A stretch of DNA of 11,201 nt from the NCBI GenBank assembly GCA_904502145.1, contig CAJGDH010000043.1, positions 1 to 11,201 of the forward strand, in the 5' to 3' direction. A program made the translations under genes and the position numbers. Origin of the DNA: an uncultured Eubacterium sp. Lineage in GTDB: Bacteria; Bacillota; Clostridia; Lachnospirales; Lachnospiraceae. This document shows, one piece after another, positions 1 to 6,025 of the stretch. Under the pieces are notes generated by a model. The model ran no database searches. It worked only from the letters and a program-made list of their open reading frames with translations, and had not been told where the DNA came from. How positions within the stretch are numbered: position 1 is the first letter of the stretch; every line of letters starts with the position of its first letter.

Positions 1-1
1 G

Positions 2-523
2 ATCCACTGGCCGGCAGCGCCGCATCAGTTTGACAACTGGAAAGAACTGAACCTCGGTACATGGAAAGCAATGACCGAACTCTATCAGGCCGGCAGGATC
101 AGGGCCATCGGTGTATCCAACTTCAAACCGCACCATCTGGAGCCCCTCATGGATACGGAAGTTCCCCCCATGGTAAATCAGATCGAATTCCACCCCGGCT
201 TCCTGCAGACAGAGACGATCAGTTACTGCAAGGATAAAGGGATGCTGATCGAAGCCTGGTCACCTCTGGGCAACGGAAAAGTGCTCAGCAATCCGGACCT
301 GATGGAGATCGCAGAGAAATACGGAAAGACCGTCGCACATGTCTGCATCCGCTGGTGCCTGCAGCATGATGTTCTCCCGCTTCCGAAATCAGTCACTCCG
401 TCCAGGATCCACGATAATCTTAAGGTCTTTGACTTTGAGCTTACAGAGGAAGATATGGCAAGGATCGACGGGCTTGGAGAGTTCGGATGTTCAGGCATGG
501 ATCCGGACCAGATCAGATTCTGA
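2..523 (+). CDS. Aldo/keto reductase, C-terminal part (5' end outside window)
   Basis: NAD(P)H-dependent reductase of carbonyl compounds, cytosolic. The open frame runs into the window from the left at base 2, so the N-terminal part of the barrel, with the catalytic Asp, Tyr and Lys, lies outside. What is visible is typical of the family: IHWP at bases 2-13, whose His is the fourth member of the D-Y-K-H tetrad; GVSNF at about 110-124; NQIEFHP at about 175-195; and PKSVTP followed by R and N, the cofactor-phosphate-binding loop, at about 382-410. The ending LTEEDMARID...DPDQIRF is the usual C-terminal tail. Bases 71-73 hold an internal Met codon that is not the true start, because family sequence continues upstream of it. 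The physiological substrate cannot be read from the sequence. A terminator follows directly, so this is the last gene of its transcript. Confidence 0.93.
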   Translation: MHWPAAPHQFDNWKELNLGTWKAMTELYQAGRIRAIGVSNFKPHHLEPLMDTEVPPMVNQIEFHPGFLQTETISYCKDKGMLIEAWSPLGNGKVLSNPDLMEIAEKYGKTVAHVCIRWCLQHDVLPLPKSVTPSRIHDNLKVFDFELTEEDMARIDGLGEFGCSGMDPDQIRF

Positions 524-563
524 CCTAGGAATTACTCTTTCACTATAGTTACTCCACGATAAA

Positions 564-601
564 GGCTCCTGCTGTGAGAGACTCATGGCAGGAGTCTTTT
601 T
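564..601 (+). terminator. Rho-independent terminator after the aldo/keto reductase
   Basis: A 15-bp stem pairs 564-578 (GGCTCCTGCTGTGAG) with 582-596 (CTCATGGCAGGAGTC), with a few G-T pairs, a three-base AGA loop, and TTTTT at 597-601. It separates the reductase from the next promoter. Confidence 0.9.
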
Positions 602-609
602 CTGCTTTG

Positions 610-638
610 TTGCTTTTCCCGGCAGAGTAAATTATACT
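610..638 (+). promoter_or_regulatory. Sigma-A-type promoter for the 733-4451 gene cluster
   Basis: TTGCTT at 610-615 and TATACT at 633-638 are separated by exactly 17 bases. This predicts a transcript start near 645 and a leader of about 88 bases before the ATG at 733. The promoter lies just after the reductase terminator. The -10 is a good match and the -35 only moderate. Confidence 0.6.
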
Positions 639-714
639 GTGAATATAAGATTACGCTGTAATGTTACAAGCAGATGAATTAAACACAAACCGGTGTCTGT
701 ACAGACCACAAAAT

Positions 715-720
715 AAGGAG
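715..720 (+). promoter_or_regulatory. Ribosome binding site deciding the start at 733
   Basis: AAGGAG lies 12 bases before the ATG at 733. The longer open frame from ATG 661 has no such site, and its first 24 residues look unlike a protein N terminus, whereas 733 starts a clean membrane anchor. Confidence 0.7.
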
Positions 721-732
721 AATCAGCAAGCT

Positions 733-1812
733 ATGAGTATGAAAAAAATAATCAGTATATTCCTGATCATCATACTGATCCCGGTTGTCCTGGCAGCAGG
801 GCTTCTGGCCTATGTGACGATCACGGAATACAAACCGGCGGAAACGCAGGACCTTGAGATCTCAGGCCGCGCGGATGTAAGATATCACACCGGAGATCAG
901 CTGACCCTCATGTCCTGGAACGTGGGCTATGGAGCTCTGGGGGACAATGCGGACTTTTTCATGGACGGGGGAAAGATGGTCAAGTCTGCGGATGAGGACA
1001 GGGTCCGGGAAAACCTGGAAAGAATCATGTCCGATATAGAAGGGGTGAACCCGGATATCATGCTCCTTCAGGAGGTGGACCGGAGCTCTGCCAGATCCTA
1101 CCGTATCGATGAATGCAGGATGATCAGGGACAGATTCACAGGTTACGAATCAAGCTATGGGATAAACCATAAGGCATCCTTTGTGCCTTATCCCATCCCT
1201 CCCTTAGGCAAGCTGGATGCAGGGGTCATGACATTTACCGACAGCCATGTGGAATCAGCAAGACGGATCCAGCTGCCGATTCCCTTCAAATGGCCCATAA
1301 GGACCATCAATCTGAAGCGCTGCGTGGTGGAAACAAGGATTCCGATCTATGATGACAATTCGGAGGAGACAGGAAAAGAGCTGGTCCTCTTCAACCTTCA
1401 CCTGGAGGCCTATGACGATGGGGAGGGAAGGGCTGCCCAGACCAGGATGCTGGCTGATCTTCTGAATGAGGAGAGAGGGAAGGGCAATTATGTAATAGCA
1501 GGGGGGGACTTTAATCAGTCTTTCTCCCCGGAGGACCGGGAAGCCTATCCGGCTCAGCCTGGAAAATGGCAGCCGGGAGTGATGGAAAAAGACCGGTTCG
1601 GGGAAGGATGGATCTTCCTGATGGACAGGGAACCGCCAAGCTGCCGTAGCCTGGACCAGGTTTACGAAGGCGCCGACCACGACAGTTTCCAATATTACCT
1701 GATCGACGGATTCATCCTGTCCGATAATATTCAGGTGGAGGAGATGAAGAATCTGGACCTGGAATTCAGGAACTCGGATCACAATCCCGTCCTCCTGAGG
1801 ATCAGCCTCTGA
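733..1812 (+). CDS. Membrane-anchored endonuclease/exonuclease/phosphatase-family protein
   Basis: A 359-residue member of the EEP superfamily (DNase I / exonuclease III / sphingomyelinase / inositol phosphatase fold), metal-dependent phosphodiesterases or phosphatases. Residues 4-28 (KKIISIFLIIILIPVV...) form an uncleaved anchor or signal peptide, so the catalytic domain should lie outside the cytoplasm. The active-site motifs are complete and in order: SWNVGYG at 61-67 (Asn63), LLQEVD at 111-116 (metal ligand Glu114), NLHLEA at 221-226 (His223), GGDFNQS at 257-263 (Asp259, Asn261), LID near 323-325, and SDHNP at 348-352 (Asp349, His350). It is the first gene after the promoter at 610-638. 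The substrate is unknown: extracellular nucleic acid, a phospholipid head group or a sugar phosphate are all possible. Its stop codon at 1810 lies in the same frame as the ATPase gene that follows after 105 bases. Confidence 0.9.
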   Translation: MSMKKIISIFLIIILIPVVLAAGLLAYVTITEYKPAETQDLEISGRADVRYHTGDQLTLMSWNVGYGALGDNADFFMDGGKMVKSADEDRVRENLERIMSDIEGVNPDIMLLQEVDRSSARSYRIDECRMIRDRFTGYESSYGINHKASFVPYPIPPLGKLDAGVMTFTDSHVESARRIQLPIPFKWPIRTINLKRCVVETRIPIYDDNSEETGKELVLFNLHLEAYDDGEGRAAQTRMLADLLNEERGKGNYVIAGGDFNQSFSPEDREAYPAQPGKWQPGVMEKDRFGEGWIFLMDREPPSCRSLDQVYEGADHDSFQYYLIDGFILSDNIQVEEMKNLDLEFRNSDHNPVLLRISL

Positions 1813-1850
1813 CCCTGCCCGATTGTACCAGGCGAAGACAGGAAGAACAA

Positions 1851-1904
1851 AGACCGGAATAAATCAAAAGAACAGAATAAATCAACAGACCAGAATAAAT
1901 CAAC
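1851..1904 (+). repeat. Three tandem 18-bp repeats before the ABC-class ATPase gene
   Basis: Three consecutive 18-base units, AGACCGGAATAAATCAAA (1851-1868), AGAACAGAATAAATCAAC (1869-1886) and AGACCAGAATAAATCAAC (1887-1904), differ at only a few positions. They share the core GAATAAATCAA. The array ends just before the ribosome binding site (ACAGGAAG, 1905-1912) of the gene at 1918. The unit is a multiple of three, so it could expand without shifting frame: in the frame of the downstream gene it would read N-K-S-(T/K)-(D/E)-Q. Confidence 0.9.
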
Positions 1905-1917
1905 ACAGGAAGCATCT

Positions 1918-3681
1918 ATGAAATCGGCTGAAGAACTGAAAAAAGATCTGTATCGTATCAACCATAAAAGCTACGGAATGTACAAGGAGCTGAAGGGCAG
2001 CTACCGCTTTGACCGTTTTATTCTCCACATCGACCATGTCCAGGGAGACCCCTTTGCCTCACCCTCCAGGATGAGGCTGGAAATGAACGCCCGGGACCAT
2101 GGATTTCCGGAAGAATACTACAAAAGAACCGGGGGAGAGAAGCCGGAAGCGGAGAACCTGCGGCAAAGAAAGATCACTCTGGAAGACCAGGTGTTAAGAA
2201 AATTCCGGCGGGAGCTCTTCCACATGGACCGGTCGGTTTCCGGGTCCGGCAAGAGCGGACGGATAAGTACTTGTTCCGTGGGACAGAAGGTCATGGAAAG
2301 GATCGCCGTCATTTTCTCGGAAGACAAGACGGAGATCCGCTTCGAGATGGGATTTCCCGCCAGGGGAAGGACCATCCTTGCGGAGGAGATGGCAAAGCTC
2401 CTCTTTGATCATGTCCCGGCTCTGGCCCGGGGAACTCTTTTCTACCGTCAATGGAAAGAAAAAGAGAAAAAACAGCTTAAGGACGCCATAGACCTGTGCG
2501 ACGACCAGTATGCCATCCGGAAGGAAATGGACCGGAGGCACCTTGTGGCCTTTATCGCTGACGGTTCTGTCCTCCCCAGGGAGAGCGGAGTGTCTGACCT
2601 GCCTATGAAAGGCGCGGTTCCATTTGTCTCCTGCGAGACCATGAAGGTGGAACTGGACCTTCCCCATAAGGGACGGATCACCGGCATGGGGATCCCGGAG
2701 GGGGTCACCACCATCGTCGGCGGAGGTTACCATGGCAAATCCACCCTGCTGAAAGCACTGGAGCAGGGGGTTTACCGGCACATCGCAGGAGATGGAAGGG
2801 AGTATGTGGTCTCCCGGGAAAATGCAATGAAGATCCGGGCGGAAGACGGAAGAAGCATCAATCATACGGATATATCCGGCTTCATCAATCATCTGCCCAC
2901 TGACCAGGACACGGGGGATTTCTCCACGGAGAATGCCAGCGGCTCCACCTCCCAGGCGGCAAACCTGGTGGAGGCCCTGGAGGCGGGATCCGACCTTCTC
3001 CTGATCGATGAAGATACCTCCGCCACCAATTTCATGATCCGCGACCGGATGATGGCCGAACTGGTCCCGGATGAGAAGGAACCCATCACTCCCTTACTTC
3101 GCACCATCCGGAAGCTTTATCAGGAGCTGGGGATATCTTTCCTGATCGTGGTGGGAAGCTCCGGGGATTACCTCAGGGTCTCCGACCAGGTGATCCGGAT
3201 GGACTGTTACAAGGTCCATGACGTCACGAAGGATGCAGGGGAGATCTGCAGGAAATATGCGGATGGACAGCCGTATGCCTCCGGCAGGGCGGAGAGTTCT
3301 CTGACACCGGGTCCGGAGGGAAAACAACCGTCGAGGATCATCATCCCCGGCAGGGTTCCCGACCGGCTAAAGATCAAGACCGGCGGGACGGATTCCGTGA
3401 TCATTGACCGGGAACTGATCGATGTCCGTTATCTGGAACAGCTTTGTGACCCCGGACAGACCACGGCACTGGGCTATATCCTGGAGTGGATCATTAAGAA
3501 TATAAGGAAACCGGCAGATATTCATGAGGTTGTCAGCCGGGTGGAAGAAGAGATAAAGGCAGGCGGCCTTCTGGCTGTCACCGGGCGCAATTATTCCGGG
3601 GGACATCCCGTCCGGCCGAGGAAACAGGAGATATATGCATGTTTGAACCGTTACCGGTCTCTGAGATTGAGGCAGGAGTAA
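1918..3681 (+). CDS. Predicted ATPase of the ABC class
   Basis: A 587-residue protein of the stand-alone 'ABC-class ATPase' family (COG3044 / Pfam ABC_ATPase). This is not a transporter subunit: I see no membrane segment and no transporter partner. An N-terminal domain of about 200 residues starts with a basic helix-rich stretch. The ATPase core has Walker A GGGYHGKST at 268-276 (Lys274), a family-typical signature-like NASGSTS at 339-345, and Walker B LLLIDED at 360-366 followed by TSATNF. The C-terminal GGHPVRPRKQEI ending with NRYRSL is also characteristic, so the protein is full length. The start is ATG 1918 with AGGAAG before it. Its last 43 bases overlap the next gene in another frame. 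The bacterial function is not established. From family knowledge, the trypanosome relative MRB1590 is an RNA-binding factor, so a role on RNA is a reasonable but unproven guess. Confidence 0.92.
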   Translation: MKSAEELKKDLYRINHKSYGMYKELKGSYRFDRFILHIDHVQGDPFASPSRMRLEMNARDHGFPEEYYKRTGGEKPEAENLRQRKITLEDQVLRKFRRELFHMDRSVSGSGKSGRISTCSVGQKVMERIAVIFSEDKTEIRFEMGFPARGRTILAEEMAKLLFDHVPALARGTLFYRQWKEKEKKQLKDAIDLCDDQYAIRKEMDRRHLVAFIADGSVLPRESGVSDLPMKGAVPFVSCETMKVELDLPHKGRITGMGIPEGVTTIVGGGYHGKSTLLKALEQGVYRHIAGDGREYVVSRENAMKIRAEDGRSINHTDISGFINHLPTDQDTGDFSTENASGSTSQAANLVEALEAGSDLLLIDEDTSATNFMIRDRMMAELVPDEKEPITPLLRTIRKLYQELGISFLIVVGSSGDYLRVSDQVIRMDCYKVHDVTKDAGEICRKYADGQPYASGRAESSLTPGPEGKQPSRIIIPGRVPDRLKIKTGGTDSVIIDRELIDVRYLEQLCDPGQTTALGYILEWIIKNIRKPADIHEVVSRVEEEIKAGGLLAVTGRNYSGGHPVRPRKQEIYACLNRYRSLRLRQE

Positions 3682-3881
3682 AGAGAATAAAGGAAAAGAA
3701 GAACAAAGATCTGGGAAAGATCATCCCCCTGATCATGAAGGACATTGACGCGGGCAGGACAGTGAAGCAGATCGCGGAGAGACATAGGATCTCCGGGAAA
3801 TTGGCGGAGGAGATCACCCGCATGTACCTGACTCACCCGGGTATAGATACGGAAGGAATCCGGCAAAGGATTGAGGGGTGA
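3639..3881 (+). CDS. Small basic protein with possible helix-turn-helix, overlapping the ATPase gene
   Basis: An 80-residue protein that I do not recognise as a named family. It starts at ATG 3639 inside the last 43 bases of the ATPase gene, with AGGAG at 3626-3630 eight bases before, and ends TGA 3879-3881. It has a charged, Lys-rich region (residues 14-25, VKRIKEKKNKDL), then a likely helix-turn-helix: GRTVKQIAERHRISGKLAEE at 39-58, followed by ITRMYLTH. The pattern of alternating helix and a Gly/Ser turn resembles DNA-binding domains that read short operators, but the call is by eye. Overlap with the ATPase and a six-base gap to the hydrolase suggest all three are translated from one message. 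It could be a regulator of the cluster or a nucleic-acid-binding partner of the ATPase. Confidence 0.75.
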   Translation: MFEPLPVSEIEAGVKRIKEKKNKDLGKIIPLIMKDIDAGRTVKQIAERHRISGKLAEEITRMYLTHPGIDTEGIRQRIEG

Positions 3882-3887
3882 TAAGTG

Positions 3888-4451
3888 ATGAAGAAACTGG
3901 CAGTCTTTTTTCCGGGAATCGGATATACCATAGATAAACCACTTATGCATTACAGCCGTAAGCTGGCAGCAGCCCTGGGCTATGAGATCTTTCTTCTCCC
4001 CTACAAGGGATTTCCCCCCAAGATCAGGGGGGACAGGGAAAAGATGGAAGAGTCCTTCCGCATTGCCCTCGAACAGTCCGTGGAGATGCTTGCGGATGTG
4101 GACCTTACGGAATATGAGGATATCCTCTTTGTCGGGAAAAGCATAGGGACCATCGCGGCGGCGAAGATCGCGGCCGAAAGCCCTGCAGCAGACAGGATAA
4201 GGCTGATCCTTTATACCCCGCTGGAGCAGACCTTTACCTTTCCCATGGCGGAGGCCGTCGCATTTACCGGGACAAAGGATCCCTGGGTCGGGAAAGGGGA
4301 GTACAGTATCGAAGAGCTGTGTGCCCGGAGGCAGATTCCCTGTCATCTGATCAAAGGGGGAAATCATTCCCTGGAAACAGACGACGTGGATAAGGATATC
4401 CGCAATCTGCGGAAGATCATGAAAAAGACGGAAGAATTCATCGGTCATTAA
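3888..4451 (+). CDS. Small alpha/beta hydrolase
   Basis: A 187-residue cytosolic protein with a compact alpha/beta-hydrolase fold. The nucleophile elbow is GKSIG at 83-87 (Ser85), preceded by the hydrophobic strand EDILFV. The acid is Asp131 in TGTKDPWV, and the base is His160 in GGNHSLE. The triad is therefore complete and in the expected order and spacing. The N terminus AVFFPGIGYT and the later strand RLILYTP fit the fold. There is no signal peptide. The start is taken as ATG 3888 with GAGGGG at 3873-3878; GTG 3885 would add one residue. It lies six bases after the preceding small gene, so it is probably the last member of the cluster, although I see no clear terminator after it. The substrate (ester, thioester or amide) is unknown. 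Confidence 0.88.
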   Translation: MKKLAVFFPGIGYTIDKPLMHYSRKLAAALGYEIFLLPYKGFPPKIRGDREKMEESFRIALEQSVEMLADVDLTEYEDILFVGKSIGTIAAAKIAAESPAADRIRLILYTPLEQTFTFPMAEAVAFTGTKDPWVGKGEYSIEELCARRQIPCHLIKGGNHSLETDDVDKDIRNLRKIMKKTEEFIGH

Positions 4452-4490
4452 AACAATATTCATCTTAAATTATCTGTTTTTTAAAAAGTG

Positions 4491-4524
4491 TGTGACGTAT
4501 CTGTGACATTTCCTGTGTTATCAT
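4491..4524 (+). promoter_or_regulatory. Tandem TGTGA-type repeats in the putative promoter of the SGYG-protein gene
   Basis: TGTGACGTATC (4491-4501) and TGTGACATTTC (4502-4512) are direct repeats exactly 11 bases apart, followed one base later by a degenerate third copy TGTGTTATCAT (4514-4524). That copy contains a possible -10, TATCAT, at 4519-4524. No good -35 lies 17 bases upstream of it. Direct repeats with an 11-base period are the usual target form of OmpR/PhoB-type response regulators. The rest of the 4452-4589 gap is AT-rich, with nothing further that I can name. Confidence 0.45.
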
Positions 4525-4589
4525 CTCTTCAGAAATGAAAAACAAGTGTCCGTCGGACATTAAGATTAAAGACAGGATGGTAACATAAG

Positions 4590-4994
4590 ATGAAAAAAAC
4601 ATTAATGACTTCAATTCTTTCCCTTGCATTTTTATTCGTTCTCCTCGGCATCGTATCGATTCCGGCCCAGGCAAAGAGCAAAGATTTCTGGGTTTCCGGA
4701 TACGGCGGAGGACTGGAGCTGAAGAAAAAGCAGATGAAGGCAGTTTATAACGGAAACGTGGTCAAGATCTCCGGATACGGAAGAAAAACTTCCCCCGTAA
4801 GCGGATACGGCAAAACAAAGAAATTAAAAGCACACAGCTACAAAGTCAGCAAAAGATGCAAAGTCGCGGTGGCCGGTTACGAGACCAGCTACAAGACCTT
4901 CCTCAAAGAAGAAGGAAGAAAAGGCAGACTGGAAGCATTTATCGATATTCACATCAAGAACAACAAGATCGTATATATTGATTACGGATTCTGA
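4590..4994 (+). CDS. Secreted lysine-rich protein with repeated SGYG motifs, unknown function
   Basis: A 134-residue protein of no family I recognise. Residues 1-28 are a classical signal peptide: MKK, a long hydrophobic core, and a cleavage site after AQA (residues 26-28). The mature part of about 106 residues is strongly basic. It carries a motif (V/I)SGYG three times, at 36-39, 61-64 and 71-74, and a degenerate AGYE at 95-98. The repeats also show at DNA level as three copies of GGATACGG. The C-terminal part (LEAFIDIHIKNNKIVYIDYG) alternates like beta strands. There is one Cys (residue 90) in the mature chain and no LPxTG or lipobox. The start is ATG 4590 with AGGATGG at 4574-4580. It appears monocistronic, between the repeat-bearing region and the terminator at 5027-5060. 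A cell-wall- or polysaccharide-binding role would fit the charge but is only a guess. Confidence 0.85.
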   Translation: MKKTLMTSILSLAFLFVLLGIVSIPAQAKSKDFWVSGYGGGLELKKKQMKAVYNGNVVKISGYGRKTSPVSGYGKTKKLKAHSYKVSKRCKVAVAGYETSYKTFLKEEGRKGRLEAFIDIHIKNNKIVYIDYGF

Positions 4995-5026
4995 GACGAG
5001 GATCCGGGACAAGTTCATAACCGATA

Positions 5027-5060
5027 AAAAACCCATTACATCACCGTGTAATGGGTTTTT
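5027..5060. terminator. Bidirectional terminator between convergent genes
   Basis: A perfect 14-bp stem pairs 5027-5040 (AAAAACCCATTACA) with 5047-5060 (TGTAATGGGTTTTT) around a six-base loop. It has A-run and T-run flanks, so it can end transcription of the plus-strand gene at 4590 and of the minus-strand gene ending at 5063. Confidence 0.93.
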
Positions 5061-5062
5061 CT

Positions 5063-5965
5063 TCAGTAGTCAAATCCGCTGGGCGTCCCGATGGGGAGCT
5101 CCAGCATCTCCGGGTGGGCGAAAATGTGCTTCATCAGGCGGAGGCTTTTGGCGAAATAGAAGCCGTCCGCGATCCTTTCGTCAAGGGTCGCGCCGATATC
5201 GATCACATCCCGCAGCTGGGTGCTTCCGTCCGGCATGATCATTTCTTCCTTGTGCAGGGTGCCGATGGTGACCATGATACTGTTGGTCCCGTAGTTGTTC
5301 AGATGATGGTAGACGGAAGGGCAGCGGATGCTCCCCAGGTTGCTGCAGAGGATGGTGGTATAATTGGGATCGCCGTCCGTCAGGACTTTGGGATTGATCC
5401 CCCAGAAATCCAGCCATCTGATGATCCGGATGACGGGGATCAGGACAAACCGGGGCAGGGCGGCGAACTTGTCCAGAAGTTCGTCGATGCCGCCGGTGGC
5501 ATGTTCGCTCTTCCGGGTCTCCTTCACATCCCCGATGATCTTCCTGCTGATGGTATCGAGGGTATCCTCATCCGAGGGGGTGAGGACCATCAGGGATTCC
5601 TCCGCGTTATCGGCAAATTTTCTTTTTACCACAAAGCTGATGGAGATCTCATTCCGCTCATAGAGGCGGTAGCCCTGGATGAAACGGTTGAGCAGGGGTC
5701 TTTCCTTCACCATTCTCGCCATGCCGGTCACGGCACAGTGGAAGACGGTGGCCTTTTCATCCGGGTGGTCCGCATTCCTTTTTTCCAGGTAGGCGACCAG
5801 CTCCGTGGCATCCAGCTTGTCGTTCAGATAGACTTCGCAGTCCGTCCTTTTGGGAAGCAGATAGCCCATAACCGTCTGAAGGCCGGGGGCTTTGACCCTT
5901 CTTCCGTCTCTTCTGTCGCCGAAGTTCCGTTTGATTTTTTTGTGCTTTCTTATCTGTTCGCTCAT
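5063..5965 (-). CDS. E2-type acyltransferase-fold protein (2-oxo acid dehydrogenase acyltransferase domain only), catalytic His replaced
   Basis: A 300-residue protein matching the catalytic domain of dihydrolipoamide acyltransferases and chloramphenicol acetyltransferase, with no lipoyl domain and no subunit-binding domain. Supporting segments are the strand TVFHCAVTGMARMV near 73-86, SNLGSI at 208-213 followed by the GTNSIMVTIG strand at 226-235, and the C-terminal DIGATLDERIADG at 256-268. In true E2 enzymes this last motif reads DHRxxDG and its His is the catalytic base. Here the position is Glu263, while Asp267-Gly268 is kept. The N terminus is very basic (RKHKKIKRNFGDRRDGRR). ATG 5965 is preceded by AGGAG (minus strand, 5972-5976) six bases away. 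The gene lies 60 bases after the ligase gene, so the two are probably co-transcribed. It may be an acyltransferase with altered chemistry, or a binding or structural protein. No pyruvate-dehydrogenase genes are nearby. Confidence 0.85.
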   Translation of the reverse strand: MSEQIRKHKKIKRNFGDRRDGRRVKAPGLQTVMGYLLPKRTDCEVYLNDKLDATELVAYLEKRNADHPDEKATVFHCAVTGMARMVKERPLLNRFIQGYRLYERNEISISFVVKRKFADNAEESLMVLTPSDEDTLDTISRKIIGDVKETRKSEHATGGIDELLDKFAALPRFVLIPVIRIIRWLDFWGINPKVLTDGDPNYTTILCSNLGSIRCPSVYHHLNNYGTNSIMVTIGTLHKEEMIMPDGSTQLRDVIDIGATLDERIADGFYFAKSLRLMKHIFAHPEMLELPIGTPSGFDY

Positions 5966-6025
5966 TCTTTTCTCCTGAATCCTGATCTTGATTTTTTATA
6001 TCTTATGAATTTCCGTTCTTCATAT

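Noticed and set aside
661..732. Earlier ATG for the phosphatase-fold protein
   Set aside because: There is no ribosome binding site before it. The extension is hydrophilic and would bury the membrane anchor.
1823..1921. Possible leader peptide from TTG 1823 ending in a TGA that overlaps ATG 1918
   Set aside because: The ATGA overlap is suggestive, but the TTG has no ribosome binding site and the peptide is only the third-frame translation of the repeats.
1779..1961. Minus-strand frame with repeated VDLF-like units
   Set aside because: The repeat pattern is only the translation of the 18-bp tandem DNA repeats. It has no ribosome binding site and overlaps the starts and ends of real genes.
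2194..2892. 232-codon minus-strand open frame
   Set aside because: It is a shadow of the ATPase gene, whose Walker motifs are in the plus frame.
3651..4463. 270-codon minus-strand open frame
   Set aside because: It is antisense to the small HTH-like gene and the alpha/beta hydrolase, which has a full catalytic triad. It shows no recognisable motif.
4452..4490. Search for a terminator after the hydrolase gene
   Set aside because: There is a T-run near 4477-4482 but no stable stem before it, so no terminator is called.
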